From: CAWDPQ01 sp963804245
Lineage (GTDB): Bacteria; Acidobacteriota; Vicinamibacteria; Vicinamibacterales; 2-12-FULL-66-21
Assembly: GCA_963804245.1 (NCBI GenBank)
Contig: CAWDPQ010000018.1
Coordinates: forward strand, 1 to 64,000
Direction of reading: 5' to 3'
DNA: 64,000 nucleotides
Shown here in pieces: positions 8,719 to 18,407 of the stretch. The notes beneath the pieces are model-generated. The model was not told the origin of the DNA. It worked only from the letters and a program-made list of their open reading frames with translations, and did no database searches. Made by a program: the position numbers and the translations under genes. Position 1 is the stretch's first letter. Each line of letters starts with the position of its first letter.

Positions 8719-11700
8719 TCAGAACGCGAAGCGCACCGCGATCTGAACGACGCGCGGATCGTAGGCATCGCTGATGATGCCGTAGCTCGTGGTGCCAAAC
8801 CCTCCCGAGGGGTTGCGGAACCTCGTCGAGTTGAACGCATTAAAGGCCTCGGCTCGGAAATCGAAATACGTTGCGTTGCTCGCTCGGAAGCGCTTCACGA
8901 AACTGATATCCAGGTTCCCGTAGCGCGGCCCCCACGCCGAGTTGCGCGGCGCGTTGCCAGGCGTGTTGAGTGTCTGCACCTGGTAGGCGTTGGTATCCAG
9001 GAACCGGAACCGATCCTCCTTGGGATCGATACCGGTGTTCGGCGTCCCGACGATGTTCGGCCGCAAGCCGCCGCCGTTGCGGTTCAGGAATCGGTAGGTC
9101 TGTCCCGTTTGCGGATCGATTCCGTTGGTCGCAAGCGTGACGTTCACCGGGATGCCGGTCTGCCACGTGACCAGCGCCGATAGTTGCCAGCCCCCGAGGA
9201 GGAGATCCTTCAGACCGTCCCATTCAGTACCGATCGCCCGCCCGCGGCCGATCGGCAATTGATAGATGTTGGCGATCGAAAGCCGGTGGCGAGGCGTCTG
9301 GCTCTCCGGCGCCCACTCCGACCGCCAGTCGTTGTACAGCTGCGGACTGTTGCCCGACGCGAAGCCACCGGCCTCTGAGAAGGCGCGACCGTAGGTGTAC
9401 GACGTCAGGTTGTACCAACCGCGGTTGAAGCGCCGCTCGAACTTCATCTGCAGCCCGTCGTACTGCGAATGCGCGACGGTCTCGTAAAGTTCGATGCCGG
9501 CCCAGTCGGAAAACGGCCGGTTCGCCGGAATGCTGCCGTCCACGCCGAACGGCGTCTGGTTGGCCGCATAGGTACCGGGGAGGTTGCGGCCGCGATTGCC
9601 CACGTAGGCGATTTCAACTGTCGACTGCAGCGGCAGCATGAACTCGTAGGCGATGTTCCACTGGTGAATCGTCACGGCGTACTGATCGAACGCACGCACT
9701 TGCAGACCTATCTGACGCGAGTTCGCCGGGTTGAACTGCTGCACGAGATGCGCCGGAACAGGATCGGAGACGAGCAGCGGCGGCCCGCCCTGCCCGACCG
9801 GATCCAGCTGCACCTGAATGAGGTTTGGCGGGTTCAGCACGAGGTTGCCGCTCGAGCCGCGGAACTCCTCGCCGCCATAGAAAATCCCGTAGCCGCCGCG
9901 CACGACCATCTTGTCTGGCTTTACCTGGTACGCGAAACCGAGCCGCGGCGCCCAGTTGTTCGTGTCCTTGCTCACGAGATAGCGGTCGTCGTCGGTGGCC
10001 CGCAGCAGTTGCTTCGTCGCCGTGTCGAAGTTCACGTTCGGAAATGGCTCGCGCGCCCAATACGGCGTCGTGTATTCGTAGCGCAGGCCCACGTTCAACG
10101 TGAGGTTCGGATTCACTTTCCAGTCGTCCTGCACGTAACCGGCAAACGCATTCTGCAGCTGCTCGGCGACCAACAGGTTGTTCAGACGGAACGTCTCGGG
10201 CCACCCGAGCAACAGGTCGGCAAAGGCATCGTTGGTGAAGCGACCCGAGAACTGGTACTCGGGATTGCGGCGTCGCACGTCGACGTACTCATTGTTCTTG
10301 TGGCGCAACTCCAACCCGGTCGAAATCGCGTGCGACCCGCGCACCATCGTCACAACGTCCATGATCTGATACGCGTCGGGCGCCTGATACTGCGGGCGCC
10401 ACGGTCCCGTGCCCATGTCGCTGTAGTTGCTGACGCCGATTCGCGGCAGGCCGCCGACGTTGTCGAGCTCCGGTGGAATGCCCGTGAACCCGAAGTCCGT
10501 GCCGGACGTGCCGCCGATACTGGCGTGCGCGAACGTCGCATAGGTGCGGTTGTAGCCGAAGCGCAGCTCGTTCACCATGTTCCTGCCGAACGTGCGCGTC
10601 CAGCTGGCACCAATGCTCTGATTGCGGCTGTACTGCTGGCCGCGGCCCTCGGCACCGTCATCGACGGGTGGCTCGAAGATCGCCTGACGGAAGATGTCCT
10701 GCTGCAGGAAGCTGTAGCGAACGAACAGCCGATCGCGCTGGGACAGGTAATAATCGCTGCGGATGTCGAACTTGTGCGTATCCTCGGTCTGCGGCTGCGA
10801 TATTCCGTAGTTCTCGACGGTGCGGCCGCCGGCAACCACGCGACCCGGCAGGTTCGGCGCCGGAAACAGGTTGGCCAGCTTCACGCCGAGCGCGTCCATC
10901 CGGCCGGCAGGTATCGTGTTGTTCGCGAAATTCTGTCCCGTCTGCGGGTCGACTACGGCAAACGGGAAAGCGCCCGATCGCTGCGCCGCCGTGGGGACCT
11001 GCGTGAGGAACAGGTTCGTCTTGTTGCTCTTGAACCCCTCGTAATGCCCGAAGTAGAACGCTTTGTTCATCACGATGGGCCCGCCGACGGTACCGCCAAA
11101 CTGGTTCCAACCGAGATTGTCTTTCTGAAGATTGAGCAGGTTCGCCCGCCACGATTTGGCCGCCAGCGCATCGTCGCGGTTGTAGTACCAGCCGGATCCG
11201 TGAAGAGTGTTCGTGCCTGATTTGATCGATACGTTCACGACGGCGCCAGCGGAACGTCCGAACTCCGCTGAGAAGGTGCTGGTCTGGACCTTGAATTCGC
11301 TGATGGCGTCGGGCGAGGGCTGCACGACCTGCGCCGACAGCGACTGCATGTTGGTCGTCCCCTGGTTGTTATCGAAGCCGTCGAGGATGAAGTTGTTCTG
11401 CGTGTGGAAGTTTCCGTTCACCGTGAACCAGCCCGGACCGCGGATTTCGGTATTCAGCGTGCTGTTGGTGGCACCCGGCGCGAGCAGCGCCAGATCGCTG
11501 TAGCGGCGGGCGGCGAGCGGCAGTTCGACGGCAACTGTCCCCTTGATGACCTGACCGAGAGAACCCTCCTCGGTCTGCACTGGTGCCGACTCTGCAGTGA
11601 CCTCCAGTGCCTCGGTCACCTGCGCGACTTCCATCGTTACGCGCAGCAAACGATTCTGCTGAACGTCGACGCTGATGTTGCGAAGACGCACCGGCTGGAA

Positions 11701-11970
11701 GCGATCGAGGGCGACCTCCACATCGTAGGTACCGCGCGGGATGGGCGAAAAGATCGCGTATCCCTCCTCATTGGACACGCGAGCATCACTGGTGTTCGTT
11801 TCGAGGTTCTTCAGCGTGACGTTGGCGCCGGGAATGACGGCGCTGCTCGAATCGACGACGAGCACTCGTACGCCGCCTGCGTCCGATTGCGCAGCAACGG
11901 GCGCCGCAGCGCCGGCAACAAGGCCTATGACCACGAGAAGCCTTAGACTTGCTCGACCTGTTCCTGTCAT
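8719..11970 (-). CDS. Oar-like TonB-dependent receptor with carboxypeptidase-regulatory domain
   Basis: 1083-residue outer-membrane protein. The ATG at 11970 has GGAGG four bases upstream. It has a signal peptide (LRLLVVIGLVAGAAAPVAAQ), a CarboxypepD_reg beta-sandwich (about residues 33-115, VDSSSAVIPGANVTLKNLET), a plug region (DLALLAPGATNSTLNTEIRG; DGFDNNQGTTNMQ) and a long beta-barrel ending in VQIAVRFAF, with the terminal Phe used for outer-membrane insertion. This order is the Oar/OmpA-like TonB-receptor form that is strongly expanded in Acidobacteria, thought to import large substrates. No TonB box was picked out with confidence. The split TPR gene follows directly. Uptake of oligosaccharide or peptide is inference from family. 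Confidence 0.92.
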   Translation of the reverse strand: MTGTGRASLRLLVVIGLVAGAAAPVAAQSDAGGVRVLVVDSSSAVIPGANVTLKNLETNTSDARVSNEEGYAIFSPIPRGTYDVEVALDRFQPVRLRNISVDVQQNRLLRVTMEVAQVTEALEVTAESAPVQTEEGSLGQVIKGTVAVELPLAARRYSDLALLAPGATNSTLNTEIRGPGWFTVNGNFHTQNNFILDGFDNNQGTTNMQSLSAQVVQPSPDAISEFKVQTSTFSAEFGRSAGAVVNVSIKSGTNTLHGSGWYYNRDDALAAKSWRANLLNLQKDNLGWNQFGGTVGGPIVMNKAFYFGHYEGFKSNKTNLFLTQVPTAAQRSGAFPFAVVDPQTGQNFANNTIPAGRMDALGVKLANLFPAPNLPGRVVAGGRTVENYGISQPQTEDTHKFDIRSDYYLSQRDRLFVRYSFLQQDIFRQAIFEPPVDDGAEGRGQQYSRNQSIGASWTRTFGRNMVNELRFGYNRTYATFAHASIGGTSGTDFGFTGIPPELDNVGGLPRIGVSNYSDMGTGPWRPQYQAPDAYQIMDVVTMVRGSHAISTGLELRHKNNEYVDVRRRNPEYQFSGRFTNDAFADLLLGWPETFRLNNLLVAEQLQNAFAGYVQDDWKVNPNLTLNVGLRYEYTTPYWAREPFPNVNFDTATKQLLRATDDDRYLVSKDTNNWAPRLGFAYQVKPDKMVVRGGYGIFYGGEEFRGSSGNLVLNPPNLIQVQLDPVGQGGPPLLVSDPVPAHLVQQFNPANSRQIGLQVRAFDQYAVTIHQWNIAYEFMLPLQSTVEIAYVGNRGRNLPGTYAANQTPFGVDGSIPANRPFSDWAGIELYETVAHSQYDGLQMKFERRFNRGWYNLTSYTYGRAFSEAGGFASGNSPQLYNDWRSEWAPESQTPRHRLSIANIYQLPIGRGRAIGTEWDGLKDLLLGGWQLSALVTWQTGIPVNVTLATNGIDPQTGQTYRFLNRNGGGLRPNIVGTPNTGIDPKEDRFRFLDTNAYQVQTLNTPGNAPRNSAWGPRYGNLDISFVKRFRASNATYFDFRAEAFNAFNSTRFRNPSGGFGTTSYGIISDAYDPRVVQIAVRFAF

Positions 11971-12293
11971 GTCCCCTCCGTTCGGGCAAACGGAAATAGT
12001 GCGTTCAGGCCTCGATCAATCTGGGGATCGGGACCCAATGCTGGACAAAACGGCTGTTGCAGGGGCGACTCGGCACGACACCTCCGTGCGGCACCCGTGA
12101 TACGGTCGGTTCTTTCGTCGACAGCCGTTGGAAAGTGGTTCGCGAGCGGCTGGTCTCCGCAAAATACGCCGGAAGGATGCTCTCTAAAGTGTCCCCTGTC
12201 AAGACAGTAGTCGTCGGGAAAAGGCTCGTCGAAAACGTGCTCGACCTACAATCAAGGGATGAACAAAGGAACAGTCCGAGCGTCTAACTCCAG
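11971..12293. other. Divergent intergenic region between receptor and ADOP permease
   Basis: It holds the ribosome-binding site of the receptor on the minus strand (about 11975-11979). On the plus strand TACAAT (12247-12252) is a plausible -10 with no good -35; six bases later an ATG (12259) opens a 14-codon frame whose TGA (12301-12303) overlaps an ATG at 12300. No other gene or repeat seen. Confidence 0.4.
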
Positions 12294-14819
12294 ATGCCCA
12301 TGATCACCGACAGCCTATTGCGCGACATCAAGATTGGCCTGCGCGTCCTCATCAAAGAGAAGGGGTTCTGCGCGCTGGCTGTGATCGTCCTCGCGCTCGG
12401 CATTGCCGGCGTGACCACGATGTTCAGTGTCGTCAACGGCGTGATGCTGCGGGGGTTTTCGTTTCCGAACAGTGGCCGCCTGGCCAGCCTGAACTTCGTC
12501 GATCCGTCGAGCTCCACGTTTTTCGGCGTGAACGGTCAAATCTCGGCGATGGACTTCGAGGACCTGCTGCCGCAGCAACAGTCATTCGATGCGCTCGCGG
12601 CGTATCTGAACGGCTCGACGGTCAACGTCACCGTGGACGGCCATCCCCAGCGGTATACCGGCGCCTACGTGACCGAGAACTTCCTCCGGATCCTCGGCGT
12701 TGCGCCGATGATGGGGCGCGATTTCACCGCCGCCGACAACGCGTCGGGCGCTGGCAAAGTCGCCATCATCGGCTACGGCATCTGGCAGAGAGATTTCGGC
12801 GGCGACCCGGACATCATCGGCAAAGGCTTGCGCATCAACGGCAAGCCGGCGACCGTCGTCGGCGTCATGTCCAGGGGCTTCGCGTTCCCGACGAACGAAG
12901 ACATCTGGATTCCGTTGTACAGCGAGTACCCGCCCCGACCGCGCGGCACGCAGGGCGTCAACAATCCCGCGGTCCTCGGTCTCCTGAAGAGAGATGTCTC
13001 GCTGGACCAGGCCAGCGCCGAAGCGACGACGATCGCGAAACGTCTCGCTGCCGCGTACCCGGACACCAACAAGCAGTTCCATACCGGACAAGTCCAGCGT
13101 CTGCTCGACGCATACACGCCACGCCCGCTGCGCGGCACGTTGTGGACGATGCTCGGGTTCTGTGTGGGGGTGCTCCTGATCTCGTGCGTCAACGTCATGA
13201 ACATGCAGTTCGCGCGCGCCACCCTGCGCGCGAAGGAGTTGGCGGTCCGATCATCGCTGGGCGCATCGCGGATGAGGCTGGTACGGCAGATGCTGACGGA
13301 GAGCCTGCTCGTCGCCGGCATCGGTGCGATTGTCGGGATCGCGCTCGCCTACGCGTCGATCGACTGGTTGTCGGCGACGGTTCGGAACCTCGAGAATCGG
13401 CCGCCCGCCTGGATCACCTTCGACGTCGATGCGCCCGTATTGCTGTTCACCGTCGTGTCGACGATCGCCGCGGCGGTGCTGTCGGGCCTGTTGCCGGCGC
13501 TGATCTCGTCGCGAGCGAACGCCGTCGACGTTCTCCGAGACGGTGGACGCGGAAACACGAGCCATGCGGTGAGCCTTCTCTCGCGTGGCTTGGTCGTCTT
13601 TCAGATCGTCGTGACCTGCGTACTCCTCGTCGGATCGCTGCTGCAGCTTCGCTCGATAACGGCACAGCAGACGATTGACTACGGGTACGACACGACTGCA
13701 CTCATCTCGGCGCGCATGGGGTTGATGGACGGCGATTACCCGACATCGGCGTCGCGCAAGATCTTCTACGACCGGCTATTGGAGCAGGTCGGAAACGATT
13801 CGGAGTTCGAGTCGGTCGCGCTCACGAATCGGTTCAGGATGGTGTTCTCGGGGAACAGCCCGGTCGAGATCGAAGGGCGGGAGTACCGTGACCGGGGCGA
13901 TCGGACAACGGCCAATTTCGAACAGGTGACAGGAAGCTTTTTCTCGGTGACCGGGCAAAAGCTGCTCGAAGGCCGCACGTTTGCCGTCGACGACCTCGAT
14001 GTGCGGCAGCCCGTGGCGATCGTCAACGCCGCCTTCGCGAGGAAGCACTTCGGCACGGACAGTCCTGTGGGTCGCCGCTTTCGCACGGCGAGGGCTGATG
14101 GCAACCCGCAACAGGCTGGTCCCTGGCGGACGATCGTCGGCGTCGTGACGACCGTGCGCATGCTTGGTCCGTTCAATCAGCCTGGTGTCGACGAAGCGGG
14201 TTTCTATGTCCCGTTTTTCTCGAATCCGGTTGGTCCCATCCAGGAGGCGCCGGCTGCCACGCAGTTCGCCACGATCGTCGCGAAGCCGCGCGGCGGTCAG
14301 CGCGCGGACGCGATGGCAACCCCGTTGCGCCGGAAAATCGCGAACGCCGATCCTAACCTGCCGCTGTATTTCATCGGTACGCCGAAAGCCCAGATCGACG
14401 GCTTCGTCGCACAGAACCGGATCATCGCCACCATGTTCTCCATCTTCGGGCTCGTCGCGATCGTCCTCGCTTCGGTCGGCATGTATGGGGTCATGTCGTT
14501 CTCTGTGAACCAGCGGCGGCAGGAATTCGGCGTGCGGATGGCCCTTGGCGCGCACTCCGGCCGGATTCTCAAGATGGTCCTGACGCAGGGAGTCATCCAG
14601 CTGGCGGTTGGCCTGCTGATCGGTCTCGGTCTCGCGCTGATCCTGGCGACTGTCGGCGGCGCGGGAATTCAGAACGTCCTGTTTGGCGTCACCGCTCGCG
14701 ATCCACTCACGTACAGCGTCGTCGCCATTCTGGTCACGGTCGTCTCGATCACCGCGACGATCGTCCCTGCGCGACGTGCCACACGCGTCGACCCGATGAT
14801 CGCTCTGCGCACTGAGTAG
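12294..14819 (+). CDS. ADOP-type ABC transporter permease (FtsX/MacB-like, duplicated)
   Basis: 841-residue inner-membrane protein. It has the doubled FtsX/MacB plan: first membrane helix (LAVIVLALGIAGVTTMFSVV, about residues 28-47), a large periplasmic MacB-like core (YVTENFLRILGVAPMMGRDF), three helices near residues 285-410, one helix near 440, a second periplasmic core (VTGSFFSVTGQKLLEGRTFA) and three final helices ending ARRATRVDPMIALRTE. This form, without its own ATPase, is the 'acidobacterial duplicated orphan permease' family. It lacks the N-terminal prefix domain found in the second copy at 43672. The start could be 12294 or the second Met at 12300, which overlaps the stop of a tiny upstream frame. 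No PadR gene is adjacent. Export of peptides or lipoproteins is unproven for the family. Confidence 0.9.
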   Translation: MPMITDSLLRDIKIGLRVLIKEKGFCALAVIVLALGIAGVTTMFSVVNGVMLRGFSFPNSGRLASLNFVDPSSSTFFGVNGQISAMDFEDLLPQQQSFDALAAYLNGSTVNVTVDGHPQRYTGAYVTENFLRILGVAPMMGRDFTAADNASGAGKVAIIGYGIWQRDFGGDPDIIGKGLRINGKPATVVGVMSRGFAFPTNEDIWIPLYSEYPPRPRGTQGVNNPAVLGLLKRDVSLDQASAEATTIAKRLAAAYPDTNKQFHTGQVQRLLDAYTPRPLRGTLWTMLGFCVGVLLISCVNVMNMQFARATLRAKELAVRSSLGASRMRLVRQMLTESLLVAGIGAIVGIALAYASIDWLSATVRNLENRPPAWITFDVDAPVLLFTVVSTIAAAVLSGLLPALISSRANAVDVLRDGGRGNTSHAVSLLSRGLVVFQIVVTCVLLVGSLLQLRSITAQQTIDYGYDTTALISARMGLMDGDYPTSASRKIFYDRLLEQVGNDSEFESVALTNRFRMVFSGNSPVEIEGREYRDRGDRTTANFEQVTGSFFSVTGQKLLEGRTFAVDDLDVRQPVAIVNAAFARKHFGTDSPVGRRFRTARADGNPQQAGPWRTIVGVVTTVRMLGPFNQPGVDEAGFYVPFFSNPVGPIQEAPAATQFATIVAKPRGGQRADAMATPLRRKIANADPNLPLYFIGTPKAQIDGFVAQNRIIATMFSIFGLVAIVLASVGMYGVMSFSVNQRRQEFGVRMALGAHSGRILKMVLTQGVIQLAVGLLIGLGLALILATVGGAGIQNVLFGVTARDPLTYSVVAILVTVVSITATIVPARRATRVDPMIALRTE

Positions 14820-14836
14820 CGTCTCGCGTGAGCTAA

Positions 14837-15241
14837 CGCTTCTCCGCGGTAAGCGACGCAAAGAATCGGCGGGGCGCCGAACCCCTTCACTACCCTGCTG
14901 ACGCCAATACGTGGAATCCGACGGCGCAAGCCGAAACCATCAGGTACCTCCTCTCCGTTGGCGCAAACGCCAACGCGAGAGATGCAAACGGTGCCACACC
15001 GCTCCATCGGGCGGTGAGAACCCGTTCCGCGATGGCGGTGCGCGCCCTGGTGGCGGGTGGCGCCGATGTGCAATCGAAGAACAAGAACGGCTCCACGCCT
15101 TTCGATCTGGCGACTCGAAATACCGGACGTGGAGGGAGCGGTTCACCGCTGGCCCGAGAACAACAGTCGGAGATCATTGCGGTGTTGCTCGAAGCCGGCG
15201 CAAAGGGCGCGCATGCTAAGGGTACCGGTGGACGCGTCTGA
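14837..15241 (+). pseudogene. Ankyrin-repeat fragment lacking its 5' part
   Basis: The frame is open from a TAA at 14834-14836 to the TGA at 15239-15241 but has no start until an internal ATG at 15014. The translation is clearly ankyrin: TIRYLLSVGANANARDANGA then TPLHRAVRTRSAMAVRALVA and a last repeat NGSTPFDLATRN, followed by IIAVLLEAGAKGA. It begins 17 bases after the ADOP stop codon, so the front of the gene has been lost by deletion or recombination at the end of the permease. A full-length, different ankyrin gene lies at 36005-37603. Confidence 0.7.
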
Positions 15242-15347
15242 AGCTCCTGCACTACCGAAACGGGCGACGTTGCCCGATCGGTTTCACGATCGATGCGAAC
15301 GCCGCCCGTCCAGAAAGCGCGGGTTGCCTTTGCGAGCGAAGCAGAAG

Positions 15348-16865
15348 CTACGGAAGCGGAGGCGGAACCGTGGTCTCCGGGCGCAGGAGCCAAGTCTGAT
15401 TCGCGCCGCCACTACACGACCATTGAATGACGGATCCACCATCGTTTGTGGATTCGCCGCGCACATCCAGGCACTTGCCGCTGTGACGGGCGACCACTTG
15501 ATAGCCCTCTCCAACAGGCTCGAGGCGCCAGTCCTGGTTCGCGCCGCCATTACACTGCCACTGGATGATGTCCGCACGATCCTCTGTTGATACGCCGCTC
15601 ACATCCAGGCACTTGCCGCTGTGCTGCGCGACGAGCCGCGAGTAGCCGCCCGACGTGGGCTCCACGCTCCATGCCTGGTTGTCGCCTCCATTGCAGGCCC
15701 ACTGAACGACTGGCATGCCGTCATTGAGAGACCATTCCGGAACATCGAGGCACTTCTGGCTGTGACTCGCGACGAGCTGGTAGAGGCCGGGCTCAGCTTG
15801 GAGGTCGACGCGAATCACCTGACCGGTGCCGGGAGAAGTTCCGAAGTTGGAGATGTAAGCGTTGCCGTCAGGCCCAATCGCGACCGACGTCGGGTTCGTC
15901 AGCCCCGCGGCGAGCGTTGTCCGGCTGCAGTTCGATCCGAGGCGGTACAGCGTGCCGGGACCCGTGGGAAACGGCGCGCTCGTGTGCTCGAGGACATATA
16001 AGTTACCGTGCTGATCGAAATCGAGATCCAGGATGAAGCTGAAACCGGAGCAGTAGACCTCGGGCTGTTGGCCTGGCACGACCCGATAGACGTTGGAGGT
16101 ATTCGGAACGAACGGAACACCCGACAGCTCGCCGACGTAGAACGCGCCGTCGGGTCCTCGCGCCACCGAGTTCGATACCGCGTCTGTCGAGCGCCCCTGC
16201 TCGCGCGACGGGAAGATCGCGAGAGTCGAAACCTCCATCTGCGGAGACACGCCAAGCAGCGCGTTGCCGCCTGCGTCGACGACGATGCTCCTCCCCGCTC
16301 CGGCGAGCAGACCATACGGATTGCTGTCGGCAGGACCGCCGCCGGGATTCGACACTTGCTCGAACGAGGCGACGTCCGTGTCGAAGAACCACTCGTCGCC
16401 GGCGCCCAGCCGCACAACCCAGCCGAACTCGTCGCCGAACAGATCGCGCATCTCGATCGGCGACAGCGGCCCGCCGAGACCGACGGTGACGAAGCCTTGC
16501 CCAGCGGCGAACGACACGTCGTGCGGACCGGTGCCGCCAACACCGTTGACCGGCGCGTACCAGGGCAGACCAGTCACGATCCGCTGCTGCACACCGCCCT
16601 GATGGCGCGAGACCGCGCCTGTGGCTCCCGCGCACTGTTCGGCGCCGCGAACCATCGCGCAGGGGCCGCTTCCGCCACTCCCTGACTCGGCCACGTACAG
16701 CGCCCAGTCGTCGTCCTCACCGAGTACGAACGTGAGTCCGCGCGGATTGTTGAGACCGCTCATGACGACAGTCCAATTCGATTGAGCACGTATCGGCACT
16801 GCAGGTGCGACGATCAGGAGCGTGATCAAACCGGCGGCAGCGACGAGCGCGCGTCGAATCTTCAT
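15348..16865 (-). CDS. ScyD/ScyE-like beta-propeller protein with C-terminal ricin-type lectin domain
   Basis: 505-residue exported protein from the ATG at 16865 (GGAGG nine bases upstream; a longer frame starts at 16925). A signal peptide (LVAAAGLITLLIVAPAVPIR) precedes a six-bladed NHL-like propeller of the ScyD/ScyE family: VMSGLNNPRGLTFVLGEDDD, GLPWYAPVNGVGG, SNSVARGPDGAFYVGELSG, YVLEHTSAPFPTGPGTLYRL. The last 130 residues are three ricin B-type lectin repeats, each with CLDV and a QxW (NQAW, NQDW, NQTW). ScyD/ScyE homologues occur widely outside cyanobacterial scytonemin clusters with unknown roles; the lectin should bind carbohydrate. The joined architecture suggests a secreted glycan-binding protein. 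It is alone on its strand, with a 106-base gap to the ankyrin fragment. Confidence 0.85.
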   Translation of the reverse strand: MKIRRALVAAAGLITLLIVAPAVPIRAQSNWTVVMSGLNNPRGLTFVLGEDDDWALYVAESGSGGSGPCAMVRGAEQCAGATGAVSRHQGGVQQRIVTGLPWYAPVNGVGGTGPHDVSFAAGQGFVTVGLGGPLSPIEMRDLFGDEFGWVVRLGAGDEWFFDTDVASFEQVSNPGGGPADSNPYGLLAGAGRSIVVDAGGNALLGVSPQMEVSTLAIFPSREQGRSTDAVSNSVARGPDGAFYVGELSGVPFVPNTSNVYRVVPGQQPEVYCSGFSFILDLDFDQHGNLYVLEHTSAPFPTGPGTLYRLGSNCSRTTLAAGLTNPTSVAIGPDGNAYISNFGTSPGTGQVIRVDLQAEPGLYQLVASHSQKCLDVPEWSLNDGMPVVQWACNGGDNQAWSVEPTSGGYSRLVAQHSGKCLDVSGVSTEDRADIIQWQCNGGANQDWRLEPVGEGYQVVARHSGKCLDVRGESTNDGGSVIQWSCSGGANQTWLLRPETTVPPPLP

Positions 16866-17496
16866 TATTGCGATCCTCCGAAACTTGCGTGGGGACGGGT
16901 CTTGTCCAGGGTTGACGAGAGGCATGGTTATACACGCATTCCTCTCACGGCGTGCTCAACAGTTCGTATACCGTCGAGCTCTACGTGAATCGCGCCAGCT
17001 TGTGCTTGTCTTTCTTCGGTGCGAGGAATTGAGGTGACGCTGGTGATCTTTCTCTACCAATTCATCTTCGCTACCAACCTCGCGCACACGTCATCGCGAG
17101 CATGCTACGCACCTCACGACGAACTGCAAGAACGCCGCCCACTCCAGCCTGCATTGGCATCCGGATTGCTCAAGGGATAGGTGCATCGCTCGCCGTCCAG
17201 CCTGGACAGCGACATCACCTCACCCCAACGACGGGAGGCGCCCTTTGGCCTCCCGACACGTCTCAATTCATTGATCTTCTTTTTGGATACGGCTCCTGGA
17301 GTCTGTCATGACGAGCAACGCGCTGAGACACCAGCTTCACAGAGTCGCGGCAAGGGTCACAAGTGGAAGCCGAAGGGCTACGCCGCGACACGAATGCTGG
17401 AATCGCGGCCGTGAAAAGTGATAAACCACACGCGCAGCAAGCGGAGGGGATCGATGACAAGTCAAGTGAGCGCATGCTGGTGGGGTGCATCGCTGT
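16866..17496. other. Intergenic region, no supported gene; one short hairpin
   Basis: No frame with convincing protein character on either strand. A perfect 8-base inverted repeat CGGGAGGC/GCCTCCCG (17232-17239 and 17248-17255, 8-base loop) is not followed by a T-run, so its role as a terminator is doubtful. The ribosome-binding site of the ScyD-like gene lies at about 16875-16879 (minus strand). Confidence 0.4.
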
Positions 17497-18369
17497 TCAG
17501 CGCTCGCTCCCCTCAGTCGCCGCAATGCCTGTGGTCGGGCAGCCTGTCGGTTTCATACTCAGCACGACACGTGTCGCACATCGAATCAGCGGCGCTTCGG
17601 AGGGGCCCTGGAAAAACACGTAGCCTTTGCGACTGTCCTTCCAGGCCAGTGGGCCACCAAGCTTCAAACCTGCTTTGGCTGTCGCATCGACAACCTTGGT
17701 GACCAACGCTTCGTATTTCGGATCGCCCTGCCGCAATCCCGAGAAGCTGCTGAGATCGGTGCTCGCCACGAACACCAGATCGATACCCGGCACAGCGGCG
17801 ATCTTGTCAGCGATGTCGACGCCGGCAGGATTCTCAATCATGGCAACAATCATCAGGTTGTCATTGGCGGTCTGGCGGTACGTGCTGCCCCACAGAGCGC
17901 CGTACTGACCGGCACCCTGGCTTCGCCGGCCGCGTGGAGGAAACATCGCGAATCGCACGGCGGCCGCCGCTTTCTCCACGGTGTCCACCATCGGAATGAT
18001 GATGCCGAGCGCACCGATGTCCGCCGCCTTCTGAATATCCCCCTCGACGGCGTCGGGAACACGAACGAACGGAATCGCCGGTGCGCCCTTGCAGGCCATG
18101 ATCATCCGCGCGACATCCTGGTAAGTCAGCGGACTGTGCTGCATCTCGATCCAGGTGAAGTCGAATCCCGCATTGGCGACGGCACAGTAGAGATCGGGGT
18201 CGGGGATTGTTACTGTGGCGCCAACGACCTGTTTGCCTTCCGATAGCCTCTGTTTGACCGTGTTGTAGAGGCCGGAGGTGATAGTCGGCTGCCCTCCGAG
18301 ATCGGGTAGCAGGGTCAGCAGCAGTACCGCACCAAGACCGAACGATTCACGGATCCGGCCGATACCCAT
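17497..18369 (-). CDS. Exported HpcH/HpaI-family aldolase-like protein
   Basis: 290 residues from the ATG at 18369, with AGGAG six bases upstream; the longer open frame to 18720 is discarded because it overlaps the kinase-propeller gene and has no family match. A hydrophobic N-terminus (FGLGAVLLLTLLPDLGGQ) indicates export. The body is the HpcH/HpaI (2-keto-3-deoxy acid aldolase) TIM barrel: AGFDFTWIEMQHSPLTYQDV, ADIGALGIIIPMVDTVEKA, FPPRGRRSQG, MIENPAGVDIADKIAAVPGI with the metal-site Glu. The usual GxxDLS motif appears as VASTDLS. Family members cleave 2-keto-3-deoxy sugar acids or 4-hydroxy-2-oxo acids to pyruvate; most are cytoplasmic, so the export signal is unusual. It lies 38 bases downstream of the broken kinase-propeller gene. 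Confidence 0.8.
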   Translation of the reverse strand: MGIGRIRESFGLGAVLLLTLLPDLGGQPTITSGLYNTVKQRLSEGKQVVGATVTIPDPDLYCAVANAGFDFTWIEMQHSPLTYQDVARMIMACKGAPAIPFVRVPDAVEGDIQKAADIGALGIIIPMVDTVEKAAAAVRFAMFPPRGRRSQGAGQYGALWGSTYRQTANDNLMIVAMIENPAGVDIADKIAAVPGIDLVFVASTDLSSFSGLRQGDPKYEALVTKVVDATAKAGLKLGGPLAWKDSRKGYVFFQGPSEAPLIRCATRVVLSMKPTGCPTTGIAATEGSER

Positions 18370-18407
18370 ACGATGCTCCTTTGAAAACGCTGCCGCCGAT
18401 GCACCAA

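Noticed and set aside
9469..11220. 583-codon plus-strand open frame
   Set aside because: It lies antisense to the TonB-dependent receptor; composition is Arg/Val-rich shadow translation without any domain.
12057..12287. 76-codon plus-strand frame before ADOP
   Set aside because: No ribosome-binding site, no family character; coding composition not convincing.
17102..17490. Several small frames in the 17.1-17.5 kb gap
   Set aside because: None has a ribosome-binding site or conserved character; left as intergenic.
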